From contig NZ_CP137891.1 in the NCBI RefSeq assembly GCF_033547075.1, positions 2,418,001 to 2,482,000 of the forward strand: DNA of 64,000 nt, read 5' to 3'. The stretch is from Flavobacterium ardleyense (GTDB lineage Bacteria; Bacteroidota; Bacteroidia; Flavobacteriales; Flavobacteriaceae). Positions 18,329 through 27,208 of the stretch are shown one piece after another. The position numbers were made by a program, and so were the translations under genes. Position 1 is the stretch's first letter, and the number at the start of each line of letters is the position of its first letter. Under the pieces are notes generated by a model that had not been told where the DNA came from, ran no database searches, and saw only the letters and a list, made by a program, of their open reading frames with translations.

Positions 18329-19402
18329 TTATTCAACTTGTTTTCCGATGTAATCAGAATTTAATAAGTATAATGCGCCCATATATTTAATTTTGAACGT
18401 CACTAAGTCTCCCACATTGTACTTGGTGTCAGAATTGGTAATATCAATCACCAACATATCCGAAGATGCGTCAAAAATAGTAATATTGGGATCTACAGCT
18501 TCTAAATATTGTGGTTGCATATCTAGCAGTCCAATATCTAAAATTGCTCGTAGAGAACTGTTATTTAAATCGGCATCATCCATCGCAACATTCACATTTC
18601 CTGCAACATTTTCGCCCAATTCACCCACCGGCACATCCGGCTTTTCGGTAATTTCAATTATTTCGGCAAAAAGTTTAAACACACTATCATGCATCCCCTC
18701 AATGGTCAATCCTGTAAAAATGTCTTTTCCAAAAAATAATGCTTCTCCAACTCGAAAGTGATTTACCGCCATCGGGCGGGCATTGCGCAACATTAACGGA
18801 ATAGCAACAGAAGTTCCACCCGAAACCCACGGAATTGTTACCCCGAATTTTGCTTCAATTAACTGCTTATACAAACTTAATTGAATCAGCTTATCTTGCG
18901 TTGGCATTACACCATTTAGACAATTGAGATTTGTCCCAATTCCTCTAACTTCAATATTTGGAAGGTTTAAAACTTCACCATAAAACTGGATTAAATCATC
19001 ACCCATAACTCCTTCACGTAAGTCACCCATCTCAATCATAATAATGATTTTATGAACCTTATTCTGCTTCTGAGCTGCTTCTGAAAGTAATTTTATGGTG
19101 TAGATTTCTGTGTTAAAGCTCACATCAGCAAATTCTACAATCTCATCTATACTTCGTTTGGCTGGAGGTTTTATATAAACAGTTTGGATATCAGGAGCGA
19201 GCGCCTTAATTTTTTTAAGGTTGCTTACTCTTGAATCGTGAATTTCTTTTGTGCCTAAAGCAATAATCTCCTTAAGGTAAATTTCGTTACCGCAAAGAAG
19301 TTTTGAAACGATACCCCAATCGATATTGCGTGCCGTAAAAATTTGATCTAAAAATCGGTAATTATCTTGAAGTTTGTCCCTATATAATTTTATAAAAGCC
19401 AT
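18329..19402 (-). CDS. Alanine/ornithine racemase-like PLP enzyme
   Basis: The 357-residue protein matches the fold-type III PLP enzymes of the alanine racemase N-terminal family. The PLP lysine is in WGIVSKLLCGN, near residue 34. A glycine-rich phosphate-binding part (RGIGTNLNCLNG and PWVSGGTSVA) follows. The set matches the alanine/ornithine racemase subgroup (Orr-like) rather than the housekeeping Alr, so the substrate is uncertain. It lies 28 bases after a GNAT acetyltransferase gene in the same direction, suggesting that the pair works on one amino acid or amine. Confidence 0.78.
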   Translation of the reverse strand: MAFIKLYRDKLQDNYRFLDQIFTARNIDWGIVSKLLCGNEIYLKEIIALGTKEIHDSRVSNLKKIKALAPDIQTVYIKPPAKRSIDEIVEFADVSFNTEIYTIKLLSEAAQKQNKVHKIIIMIEMGDLREGVMGDDLIQFYGEVLNLPNIEVRGIGTNLNCLNGVMPTQDKLIQLSLYKQLIEAKFGVTIPWVSGGTSVAIPLMLRNARPMAVNHFRVGEALFFGKDIFTGLTIEGMHDSVFKLFAEIIEITEKPDVPVGELGENVAGNVNVAMDDADLNNSSLRAILDIGLLDMQPQYLEAVDPNITIFDASSDMLVIDITNSDTKYNVGDLVTFKIKYMGALYLLNSDYIGKQVE

Positions 19403-19430
19403 AGTTTAATTTTGGTTGCTACTTATTTGG

Positions 19431-19865
19431 TTACTTAACCAAACGCATTTCGAGATACTTATTTGTAAATCCTAATTTAGTATAAAGATGAAAAGCAGGA
19501 TTGTCGGGCTCGACGTGCAATGCGATATTACCTTTTACACTATCAATTGCAAATTGCATCAATTGTTTTCCGTAGCCTTTGCCACGAGCAGAACCATCCA
19601 CAGCAATATAAACTAAAATATTTTCGGGAATATAGTCTTTCATTCCAGTATTGTTCAATATTACAATTCCAACAATCACATTATTGTCAAGACCAATCAC
19701 GATGTTTCCGCCTTTTTCTGGATTCATAACGTAGTCAATACATTTTAAAATATCTTCGGTTTTGTCTCCATATTGCTCAAGATGTTTGAAAAGGAAAGAA
19801 GCAATGGTGTTGCGATCGTAAATTGCATTGTCGCCAGTTGAGGCATTAATTTCTATAAAATTCAT
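19431..19865 (-). CDS. GNAT family N-acetyltransferase
   Basis: The 144-residue protein has the GNAT acetyl-CoA site ARGKGYGKQLMQFAIDS and the following NPAFHLYTKLGF segment. The substrate is unknown. It precedes the racemase-like gene by 28 bases, so it may act on the same amino acid or its product. A TAACTTTG box about 190 bases upstream would give it a long leader. Confidence 0.85.
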   Translation of the reverse strand: MNFIEINASTGDNAIYDRNTIASFLFKHLEQYGDKTEDILKCIDYVMNPEKGGNIVIGLDNNVIVGIVILNNTGMKDYIPENILVYIAVDGSARGKGYGKQLMQFAIDSVKGNIALHVEPDNPAFHLYTKLGFTNKYLEMRLVK

Positions 19866-19994
19866 TCTTTTAATTTATTTAAGTTACTCTGCACTACATC
19901 AACTGCAGCACAATCGTTATTATAATATTTGATTCTTATTGATATAATTTAGCATTTCAGGAAAATAGCTTGGTACAATTGACCAGATTCAAAT

Positions 19995-20060
19995 TCTCAA
20001 AAAACTAGGTTCTTTGAGATATATGTTTTTTGTTACATACTTTTTGGGAGTGCAAAGTTA
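19995..20060 (-). promoter_or_regulatory. Possible promoter and leader hairpin of the GNAT-racemase pair
   Basis: On the minus strand TAACTTTG (20060-20053) matches the -7 box, with no clear -33. The predicted leader of about 180 nt contains the inverted repeat 19995-20019 (TCTCAAA with TTTGAGA, extended to about 10 pairs, loop CTA). No known riboswitch is recognised. Confidence 0.3.
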
Positions 20061-20073
20061 CAAAAATAAAAAT

Positions 20074-20104
20074 AAAGGCTCATTTTGGGATGAAATGAGC
20101 CTTT
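20074..20104 (-). terminator. Terminator of the PH-domain protein gene
   Basis: AAAGGCTCATTT and its exact complement flank a 7-base loop. On the minus strand the stem is followed by a T-rich tract. It lies about 27 bases after the stop. Confidence 0.88.
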
Positions 20105-20131
20105 AAGGAATTGAATGTAAGATGCTGAAGT

Positions 20132-20509
20132 CTACTTTAAAATATGCTTACTTAATATCTGATAAACTTCATTAATATTATTTCCGCTTTTACCAAATTG
20201 CTTCTTGATCGGCGCCACTTCGTCCTTTACCCAAATTTTTAACTCGGCATCAAGATCCATAATTCCGGCGCTTTCCTTAGAGAATTTGATGATGTTTTGA
20301 TAGGGAATCGAAACGTAGTCCACCTTTGTTCCAACCAAAGATTTTTCAACCAAAATCAAGCGCTTGTTAGTAAAAACAAACATATCTTTAATCATTCTAA
20401 AAGCCTTTTCGATAGTTTCTCCTTCGATTAGCAAAGGTCCAAACTCCTTTTCCACTACTCCTTGATCTACCGATGACGCATTGCCTAATATTGCATTAAA
20501 TATTCCCAT
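20132..20509 (-). CDS. Bacterial PH-domain protein
   Basis: The 125-residue cytoplasmic protein has the bacterial pleckstrin-homology pattern: EFGPLLIEGETIEKAFRMI, then the strand pair FVFTNKRLILVEK and DYVSIPYQNIIKFS, and a closing helix. Proteins with this single domain are widespread and mostly uncharacterised. No membrane segment or signal peptide is seen. It is a single gene, ending in its own terminator and divergent from yifB. Confidence 0.8.
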   Translation of the reverse strand: MGIFNAILGNASSVDQGVVEKEFGPLLIEGETIEKAFRMIKDMFVFTNKRLILVEKSLVGTKVDYVSIPYQNIIKFSKESAGIMDLDAELKIWVKDEVAPIKKQFGKSGNNINEVYQILSKHILK

Positions 20510-20615
20510 TTGAGTATAGTTGATTTATTAATTTATCTATTCAAATGTACCGAAAAAAATAAAACCATTTCACTTTGATTTATTTATTAAATTTAGTTTC
20601 TAAAACCTTGATATT

Positions 20616-22151
20616 ATGCTGATAAAAGTATTTGGAAGTGCAGTTTTTGGAGTAGAGGCTACCACCATCACCGTCGAAGTCAATATGGATCCCGGTATCG
20701 GCTATCATTTGGTTGGCCTGCCCGATATTGCGGTTAAGGAAAGTAGTTTCCGGATTGCTGCCGCATTGCAAAATAACGGGTACAAAATGCCCGGAAAAAA
20801 AATCATCATCAATATGGCTCCTGCCGATCTGCGAAAGGAAGGTTCGGCTTATGATTTAACGCTTGCCGTGGGGATTCTTGCTGCGTCTGGCCAAATAAAT
20901 AGCGAGGAAGTTGACAAATATATTATTATGGGCGAACTTTCTCTTGACGGAAGTTTGCAACCCATTCGTGGCGCCTTACCAATATCAATTAAGGCAAAAG
21001 AAGAAGGTTTCAAAGGTTTTTTTCTGCCGCAGCAAAATGCCAAAGAAGCAGCGATAGTTTCTGGTTTAGATGTTTACGGAGTCGAAAACATTCAGCAGAT
21101 CATAGATTTCTTTGAAGGGAAAGGTACTTTAGAACCAACTATTTTTGACACACGTGCTGAATTCCATAAAACTTTGGATTTTCCAGAATTTGATTTCAGC
21201 GATGTAAAAGGGCAGGAGAGCATTAAAAGATGTATGGAAATTGCCGCCGCCGGTGGTCATAATATAATTCTAATTGGGCCACCTGGATCGGGAAAAACGA
21301 TGCTAGCAAAGCGATTGCCAAGTATTTTACCTCCGATGACTTTGCGAGAAGCTTTAGAAACAACCAAAATTCACAGCGTTGCAGGAAAGTTAAAAGAGGT
21401 TGGACTTATGAATCAGAGACCATTTCGAAGCCCGCATCATACAATTTCGAATGTTGCGCTTGTCGGAGGGGGAAGTTTTCCGCAACCTGGCGAAATTTCG
21501 ATGGCGCATAATGGCGTTTTCTTTTTGGACGAGCTCCCAGAATTTAAACGAGATGTTCTGGAAGTAATGCGACAACCTCTAGAAGATCGCGAAGTAACTA
21601 TTTCCAGAGCAAAATTTACGGTAACTTATCCGTCATCGTTTATGCTAGTGGCAAGCATGAATCCCAGTCCAAGTGGGTATTTTAATGATCCCGATTCTCC
21701 AAATACCTCATCTCCAAATGAAATGCAGCGCTATCTCGGAAAAATCTCTGGACCTTTATTGGACCGAATTGATATTCATATTGAAGTAACTCCAGTTCCT
21801 TTTGAAAAACTTTCGGAAGAGCGGAAGGCTGAAAGTAGCTCTGATATTCGAGAGCGTGTCACCAAAGCAAGAGAAATCCAAAGTTTACGTTTTGAACAAA
21901 TGGATACCATTAATTACAATGCACAAATGTCGTCGCGAAATATTAGAGAATTTTGCAAATTGGAAGACTCCTCCCTTCAACTTCTAAAAACTGCTATGGA
22001 AAGACTTAATCTTTCGGCAAGAGCTTATGATCGAATCCTGAAAGTATCACGCACTATCGCCGACCTCGAAGCTACTGAGAATATATCTTCTGCCCATATT
22101 TCGGAAGCTATTCAGTATCGAAGTTTGGATCGGGAAGGGTGGCTAGGATAA
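20616..22151 (+). CDS. yifB: YifB family Mg-chelatase-like AAA+ ATPase
   Basis: The 511-residue protein begins with a Lon-protease-like domain (residues about 1-165, VEVNMDPGIGYHLVGLPD). The Mg-chelatase AAA+ core follows, with Walker A GPPGSGKTMLAKRLPS and a Walker B region FFLDELPEF, and it ends with a helical lid. It is the ComM/YifB family; ComM in gamma-proteobacteria helps branch migration during natural transformation. A role in recombination is plausible here but is not shown. It is transcribed alone. Confidence 0.92.
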   Translation: MLIKVFGSAVFGVEATTITVEVNMDPGIGYHLVGLPDIAVKESSFRIAAALQNNGYKMPGKKIIINMAPADLRKEGSAYDLTLAVGILAASGQINSEEVDKYIIMGELSLDGSLQPIRGALPISIKAKEEGFKGFFLPQQNAKEAAIVSGLDVYGVENIQQIIDFFEGKGTLEPTIFDTRAEFHKTLDFPEFDFSDVKGQESIKRCMEIAAAGGHNIILIGPPGSGKTMLAKRLPSILPPMTLREALETTKIHSVAGKLKEVGLMNQRPFRSPHHTISNVALVGGGSFPQPGEISMAHNGVFFLDELPEFKRDVLEVMRQPLEDREVTISRAKFTVTYPSSFMLVASMNPSPSGYFNDPDSPNTSSPNEMQRYLGKISGPLLDRIDIHIEVTPVPFEKLSEERKAESSSDIRERVTKAREIQSLRFEQMDTINYNAQMSSRNIREFCKLEDSSLQLLKTAMERLNLSARAYDRILKVSRTIADLEATENISSAHISEAIQYRSLDREGWLG

Positions 22152-22278
22152 TCTACCTCAAACTTTTTCACGTATTTTATAGTTGCCTAATTAGATGTGG
22201 ATACTTTCTATCAGTAGATATTTTCAATTTAATGATGATTGAGGAGCAAGAATAATCCTGGATTTCCTCAAAATAAAA

Positions 22279-22303
22279 AGCCTCTACAAAAAGTGCAGAG
22301 GCT
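22279..22303 (-). terminator. Terminator of the zinc metallopeptidase gene
   Basis: AGCCTCT pairs with AGAGGCT around an A-rich loop, followed on the minus strand by TTTTTATTT. It is placed just after the metallopeptidase stop. Confidence 0.75.
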
Positions 22304-22326
22304 AAAGTATAAAAATATTTTACTGT

Positions 22327-23190
22327 CTAGTTTAAGTTAAGAGCACCAAAAGTATCACCCTGAGATAAATCACCAGTTTTAAATCCTTTATTAAACCAAA
22401 ACATACGCTGCTCGGACGAACCGTGCGTGAAAGAATCTGGAACAACTTGTCCTTGGGTTTTTCTCTGAATAGCATCGTCACCTACGGCGTTTGCCGCACT
22501 TAACGCTTCTTCAATATCGCCAGGCTCCAAGACATTATTCATCTGCTGATTGTAGTGCGTCCAAATTCCAGCGTAAAAATCTGCCTGCAGTTCCAAAGCG
22601 ACGGACAATTTATTTCCTTGCGCTTGCGAGGCACCCTGTTGCGCTTTTCGCATCTGATCAGATGTACCTAGTAAGGTCTGAACGTGGTGTCCAATTTCGT
22701 GTGCAATCACGTAGGCAATGGCAAAATCACCACCTTGAGCACCTAATTTATTTTGTAATTCGTCAAAAAAAGAAAGATCCATATAGACCGTCTGATCAGT
22801 TGGACAATAAAATGGTCCCGAAGCCGAACTCGCACCACCACAAGCGGTTTTTACGCCATCGCGAAAAAGTACCAAACGAGGTTCTTTGTAAGTTGCACCG
22901 TTTTCTCTGAAAATTTTTCCCCAAACATCTTCCGTATCCGCTAGTACAGTACTAACAAATTCGCCCATTTTTTTATCCTCCGCAGTCAATTCAATGGTTT
23001 GCTCAGTCTGGTTTCCTTGCTCAAGTTGCTGTTGAACGCTATTGAGAAGTTCGCCAGAATCACCGCCAGAAAGCGCATTAATTATTAAGAAAATTATCCC
23101 AATAATCCCACCACCAGCTGCTAGTTTTCCGCCCGAAACACCTCTACGGTCGTCCATATTACTACTTTGTCTTCTACCGCTCCATTTCAT
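22327..23190 (-). CDS. Neutral zinc metallopeptidase, YpfJ family
   Basis: The 287-residue protein has the zincin motif HEIGHHVQ preceded by AIAYVIA. The N-terminal RRQSSNMDDRRG followed by a glycine-rich stretch and one hydrophobic segment (GIIGIIFLIINALSG) gives an inner-membrane anchor. This matches the KPN_02809/YpfJ family, whose substrates are unknown. The catalytic domain is probably exposed to the periplasm. It is transcribed alone and ends in a terminator. Confidence 0.9.
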   Translation of the reverse strand: MKWSGRRQSSNMDDRRGVSGGKLAAGGGIIGIIFLIINALSGGDSGELLNSVQQQLEQGNQTEQTIELTAEDKKMGEFVSTVLADTEDVWGKIFRENGATYKEPRLVLFRDGVKTACGGASSASGPFYCPTDQTVYMDLSFFDELQNKLGAQGGDFAIAYVIAHEIGHHVQTLLGTSDQMRKAQQGASQAQGNKLSVALELQADFYAGIWTHYNQQMNNVLEPGDIEEALSAANAVGDDAIQRKTQGQVVPDSFTHGSSEQRMFWFNKGFKTGDLSQGDTFGALNLN

Positions 23191-23330
23191 ATCGTTTTTA
23201 GTTTTAGTTATCAGTTGTAAAAATCAGCAAATAATTCTAGTGAAATGTTATGTAATTTATAAAATAATGTACAAGAATATTACATTTCTATGAGAATTTT
23301 CTTTAACGATCACGTTTTTCATTTGGGTGT

Positions 23331-23445
23331 GTCCTATTTCCTGCTTTCAAGGAGCAGGAAATACGCCGGGCTTTCCGCTGTATCTTTCTTGTGAGCTTTG
23401 CATTCGCAAGCTCACAAGAAAGGATGCCGCTGCTATCCCTCACAC
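23331..23445 (-). repeat. REP-like hairpin element, copy 1
   Basis: Two perfect stems lie in tandem: 23336-23345 with 23353-23362 (10 bases), and 23384-23398 with 23408-23422 (15 bases). The second stem is bordered by ATCTTT and AAAGGATGCCGCTGCTATCC, which recur in the copy at 44.5 kb. The remainder of 23191-23675 holds no credible gene. Confidence 0.7.
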
Positions 23446-23675
23446 AATTCTAAGGAATGAAGTTTTTGAAAGTAGAACTCTGCTTTCTATAAATTTAAAA
23501 AATTTAAAAAAAAAATAAACTTCTGTAAACCAATTAGTTCCTATGTTTCTAAACTTAGAATAAACTTTTTTATTTAGCCAAGTCATCAACAACAAAAATA
23601 TATTTTAGATTTTAAATGATGATATCGTGTTCGAATGAAATTTTTTTTAAACGGAAATGCTTTACGAAATTGTGA

Positions 23676-24260
23676 TTATTGCGAGATTTTAAAATCAAAA
23701 CGACCATCTGTAATTTCAATTTTTTCAGAAACGTCATCTTTATTGTAAACCGTTCCACTAAAAGTTCCTGAAAGAATCGAGTCAAAACGCGATACTGTAA
23801 TAGTACCGCTATTTTCTCCTGATGTAAATGTCTTTCCACTTACGCCATTTTGAGTTTCTCTCACTATAATATATGGAGTGCATGAATTATAAACAAAATA
23901 GTCGCCAATGCTTGGTCCAATTTCATATTCACCAATTCCATTAAGTAAATTGTTTAAATGCACGTAGACAGTGTACGAGTGTCCTTTATCTTTTAAATTT
24001 GCAATAGAAAATGAGTAGTAATCACCACCCAATACAGGCTCAAAAAAATTAATACCTACCAGAGTTTTTAAACCTTGCACTTCATGACCACTTAAAGAAT
24101 TTATTCCATCTTTCGGAATCACCACCTTTCCGTTAACGATACATCCTGCCGCTCTTGCGCCAGTCGTGGTTATTGCAGGCAGTTGATTATTCAGAGTTTC
24201 ATTATCGCTAGAACAATTTATGAAAATAAACAGAGTCAAAAAATAGAGGATATTTTTCAT
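23676..24260 (-). CDS. Lipoprotein, DUF6252-like, unknown function
   Basis: The start chosen (24260) gives MKNILYFLTLFIFINCSSDN, a lipoprotein signal with lipobox Cys near residue 16; a TTG nine bases upstream is less likely. After a short linker the sequence resembles the DUF6252 lipoproteins of Flavobacteria (AGCIVNGKVVIPKDG, then beta-rich segments and a closing TGRFDF-like strand). Function is unknown. The mature protein of about 178 residues is expected at the outer membrane. It stands alone. Confidence 0.72.
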   Translation of the reverse strand: MKNILYFLTLFIFINCSSDNETLNNQLPAITTTGARAAGCIVNGKVVIPKDGINSLSGHEVQGLKTLVGINFFEPVLGGDYYSFSIANLKDKGHSYTVYVHLNNLLNGIGEYEIGPSIGDYFVYNSCTPYIIVRETQNGVSGKTFTSGENSGTITVSRFDSILSGTFSGTVYNKDDVSEKIEITDGRFDFKISQ

Positions 24261-24436
24261 AACAAACAATTTTATAAATTAAAGGTATGCTATTATTAAA
24301 ATATGCCACAAAAAAAAATTCGTTGAAATTATAATAGCTGCCATAAATAACCCAAGGGAACTACTGAGCAAACTAACTACTCACCTTAAAAAACTACTTC
24401 AAAACTACCAAAATCAAAAAAAGCAGTTTAAACAAG

Positions 24437-24465
24437 AAAATCCCCAGAGTAAATCTAGGGATTTT
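24437..24465 (-). terminator. Terminator of the short-chain dehydrogenase gene
   Basis: AAAATCCC pairs with GGGATTTT around a 13-base loop, 28 bases after the stop of the minus-strand gene. The T tract is short, so strength is moderate. Confidence 0.6.
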
Positions 24466-24493
24466 AATAAGTATTTTACATTAATGCTGATAG

Positions 24494-25315
24494 CTACTTT
24501 TTAGATTTATCAATCGTATCAGTCATAATTTCATACTGTCGTTCTTGATATTCTTGACACATCGGAATTATTGATTCTGGAAAAACCGTTCGGAAAGTAT
24601 GCTCTTTCATCGGAATCACTTCTACCATTTTGTCAATCATTCCCTGAGGATCAAATTGATTATTCGCCATTGACTTTGCCGCTTTTTCAATATCTTTTAA
24701 TGAAGTAAAGTTTTCATCTTCGTCAAACCACTGTTTGTAAGTATCGTACATTCTGTCATTGAAACCAGTCTCGAATGGCCCTGGATTTATTGTCGCAACT
24801 GTAACGCCAAAAGGCTGAAGCTCATCTCTCAAACATTGAACTATTGCTTCAAGTGCGTGCTTAGACGCATTGTAAGATCCTAGAAAGGCACTTGTGGTTA
24901 AACCCGCTACCGACGAAACAAAGACAACTTTCCCCTTTCCTTTCTTTACCATTTTCTTGATAAATGGCTGCGAAAATTCTAAAGGAGAAAAAACATTTGT
25001 CTCCATCACGTCGCGCACCAAATCTACCGGAATTTCTGCAATTGGTCCAGTTTGACCAATACCAACGTTGTTTACTAAGATATCAATATCATATTTCAAA
25101 GCTCTTTCACAATCCATCGGATCTAGCACATCCAGTTTTATCAATTCTATGTTTTGCTTGTAATTCGCATCTTTCAACTCATCTATAAATCGAGACATTT
25201 GCTCCCAAGTATGCACTGCAGCAATAATTTTGTGTCCTTCCTTTGCCAAGCCAATAGCACTACCTTTACCGAGACCCGAACCAGCTCCTGTAATTAAAAT
25301 TGTCTGTTTTTTCAT
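24494..25315 (-). CDS. Short-chain dehydrogenase/reductase
   Basis: The 273-residue protein is a classical SDR: cofactor motif TGAGSGLGKG at residues 9-18, LVNNVGIG, the catalytic Ser in VSSVAG and the YNASK active-site motif with Tyr and Lys. The substrate is unknown. The C-terminal 50 residues (PMCQEYQERQYEIMTD) extend past the usual SDR core. It is a single gene and a different SDR from the one at 44.7 kb. Confidence 0.9.
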   Translation of the reverse strand: MKKQTILITGAGSGLGKGSAIGLAKEGHKIIAAVHTWEQMSRFIDELKDANYKQNIELIKLDVLDPMDCERALKYDIDILVNNVGIGQTGPIAEIPVDLVRDVMETNVFSPLEFSQPFIKKMVKKGKGKVVFVSSVAGLTTSAFLGSYNASKHALEAIVQCLRDELQPFGVTVATINPGPFETGFNDRMYDTYKQWFDEDENFTSLKDIEKAAKSMANNQFDPQGMIDKMVEVIPMKEHTFRTVFPESIIPMCQEYQERQYEIMTDTIDKSKK

Positions 25316-25450
25316 GATTTTCTATTTTTTTGAGGTTGAATTTACAGATAATACATATTAAACTTACTCTATTTGGGATTTTATTAGCAGAATTGAAACT
25401 AAATAGTGTATTCCTAAATTGCATAGCGGTTGGTCACAAAAATTAGCGAA

Positions 25451-25477
25451 AAAAAAAGTAACACCTTTTTTTAGGTG
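25451..25477 (-). terminator. Possible terminator of the DsbA-DoxX pair
   Basis: CACCT and AGGTG form a short stem around a T/A-rich loop, followed on the minus strand by nine T interrupted by one C. The stem is short. Confidence 0.5.
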
Positions 25478-25514
25478 CTGCTATTATCTTTTAAAAATGA
25501 TATCGATTTGGAAA

Positions 25515-25955
25515 TCAAGAAATTCTCGAATTTCTAGTCAGATTAGTATAGATTAATTGATCAACCGAAAATTTTCCTGCACCTAATAGCAATAACATTG
25601 CATACATTGTCGCATACAATAATGGTAGTTCTTGTCTTGCAAATTCATCGTTGATATGAAAAACAAAGGCTGCGACCAACATTGTAATTAATAGTACTGC
25701 GGCAGAAAAGCGTGTAGCTAATCCAAAAATTAGAAGTAGCGAACAAAACACCTCTGCAAACACAGCTAAAAATAAGGATGCAGATGCCCCGACACCGAGT
25801 GGATCTGGAAATTGAATGGGACTTTCGCCCATTAATTGCTCAAATTTGCCGATTCCATGAGTCAGCATAAAAATTCCCGCTACAATGCGCAGTAGGAGCA
25901 GAGTCAAATTTATATTTTGCGAATAAGTACCCGGATTGAAAAAGCTTTTTATCAT
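25515..25955 (-). CDS. DoxX family membrane protein
   Basis: The 146-residue protein has four hydrophobic segments with the DoxX pattern (LLLRIVAGIFMLTHGIGKF, and FAEVFCSLLLIFGLATRF). DoxX proteins sit in the inner membrane and are linked to thiol or oxidant stress in several bacteria; biochemical function is unclear. It starts 9 bases after the DsbA-family gene, which supports a redox role. Confidence 0.88.
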   Translation of the reverse strand: MIKSFFNPGTYSQNINLTLLLLRIVAGIFMLTHGIGKFEQLMGESPIQFPDPLGVGASASLFLAVFAEVFCSLLLIFGLATRFSAAVLLITMLVAAFVFHINDEFARQELPLLYATMYAMLLLLGAGKFSVDQLIYTNLTRNSRIS

Positions 25956-25964
25956 CTATTTTGA

Positions 25965-26891
25965 TTACTTGATTAAAGTCCAAATTGAACCATTTTTTGT
26001 TGTAAATTTTTCTAGTTGACCATTTGTCGAAAGATCCGTCAAGTATCGCTCGCTTTCACCTCTCGGCATTCCTGATAACTCAGAAAATTCTTTGGCGGTA
26101 AATGTAGGAAATTTTTCGAAAAGTGATTTCCAATCTTTCGAATATTCAGCTTTGACAAGCTCAGGATTCAATTTCAACAATGCCATTTCGTAGTAAATGT
26201 ATGGTTTGGTACCATAAATCTGCTCTTGCTTGCCTTTAGTATCTACTACAAAAATTGTTGGAAATCCTCGAACTCCCATTTCTCGCGCCATTAGTAAATC
26301 TTTCTCAAATAAATTTTTGGCTTCCCCTTCAAAATCAGCTTTTAATTGAACGGTATTTAACCCAGCTTTTGCTGCAGCAACTTCCAGTATTTCCCACTTT
26401 GCTATATTTTTCTTGTGCAAAAAGACCATTTCCTTCATTTCACGAAGAAACAATAGCGCCTTTTCCTTGCTTTGCATCTCTGCTGCTTTAAAGGCAATTG
26501 ATGGAGGATATGAAGAATCTAAAGGATCTTCCAGCCATAAGTCACCATCAATAGGCATATCATAATGTACGCTTACCTCATCCCAATGACTCGCCACATC
26601 GGAAGGTTTTCCTATTCCACCACTATTGTAATTCCAATCGGGTAGCAATCCGCCCATTCTGTACTCTACCTCAATAGAATTTCCGTATTCTAATTTAAGC
26701 TTTCGCAACTGCGGCTCAATCCCCCAACAAGATGAACAAATGGGATCAGTGAAATAAATAAGTTTTAGGGATCTATTTCCAAAAGTCTCTTCGAGAGTAA
26801 CAGTAGAGGGTTTACTATCCAAATCAATTTCGCACATGCCAGTTTCAATATCGCATATCAATGGATTAACATTTAAATCGTCATTTTTCAT
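25965..26891 (-). CDS. DsbA-family protein, SpxH/YjbH-like
   Basis: The 308-residue protein has no signal peptide, so it is cytoplasmic. A DsbA-like thioredoxin domain carries the pair Cys52/Cys55 in DPICSSCWGIEPQ and the cis-proline segment GVRGFPTIFV. An N-terminal extension holds two further Cys (residues 13 and 20), and the last 50 residues look like a small helical domain (LSGMPRGESERYLTDL). The overall pattern matches proteins annotated as SpxH-type ClpXP adaptors, but that role is known only from Firmicutes, and an oxidoreductase role is equally possible. It is followed by doxX after 9 bases. Confidence 0.75.
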   Translation of the reverse strand: MKNDDLNVNPLICDIETGMCEIDLDSKPSTVTLEETFGNRSLKLIYFTDPICSSCWGIEPQLRKLKLEYGNSIEVEYRMGGLLPDWNYNSGGIGKPSDVASHWDEVSVHYDMPIDGDLWLEDPLDSSYPPSIAFKAAEMQSKEKALLFLREMKEMVFLHKKNIAKWEILEVAAAKAGLNTVQLKADFEGEAKNLFEKDLLMAREMGVRGFPTIFVVDTKGKQEQIYGTKPYIYYEMALLKLNPELVKAEYSKDWKSLFEKFPTFTAKEFSELSGMPRGESERYLTDLSTNGQLEKFTTKNGSIWTLIK

Positions 26892-27093
26892 TTTCGGTGA
26901 ATTTATTTAAAAAAATATTTTAATTTTTTCTGTCTAGTAAAACATAGCAAGATAGCACTATCTCCATAGCTTTCATAATCACAATTTTTTTTGAATTTAT
27001 AAACTTCTCAAATAATACACCAATTAAGAATGCGACTGATCTTACTATCTCAACATGATTTTTGAACAAATGATTGCCGAGATGCTCAGAACT

Positions 27094-27124
27094 TTGCGAA
27101 ATATTTAATATATACGTATTTTTG
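27094..27124 (+). promoter_or_regulatory. Promoter of the T9SS cargo protein gene
   Basis: TTG (27094-27096), 20 bases, then TATTTTTG (27117-27124) is a full-consensus Bacteroidota promoter. The predicted leader is about 78 nt. The rest of the 317-base space (26892-27208) shows nothing else. Confidence 0.7.
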
Positions 27125-27208
27125 CTATATAAAATATATAATTCGCAATATGAATTTTATATTAAATTTAAACTAATTTAAAATATTTAGAAAAAACAAT
27201 TACAAATT

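Noticed and set aside
23612..23839. 75-codon minus-strand frame overlapping the DUF6252-like gene
   Set aside because: It is a shifted frame of the lipoprotein gene without its own start context.
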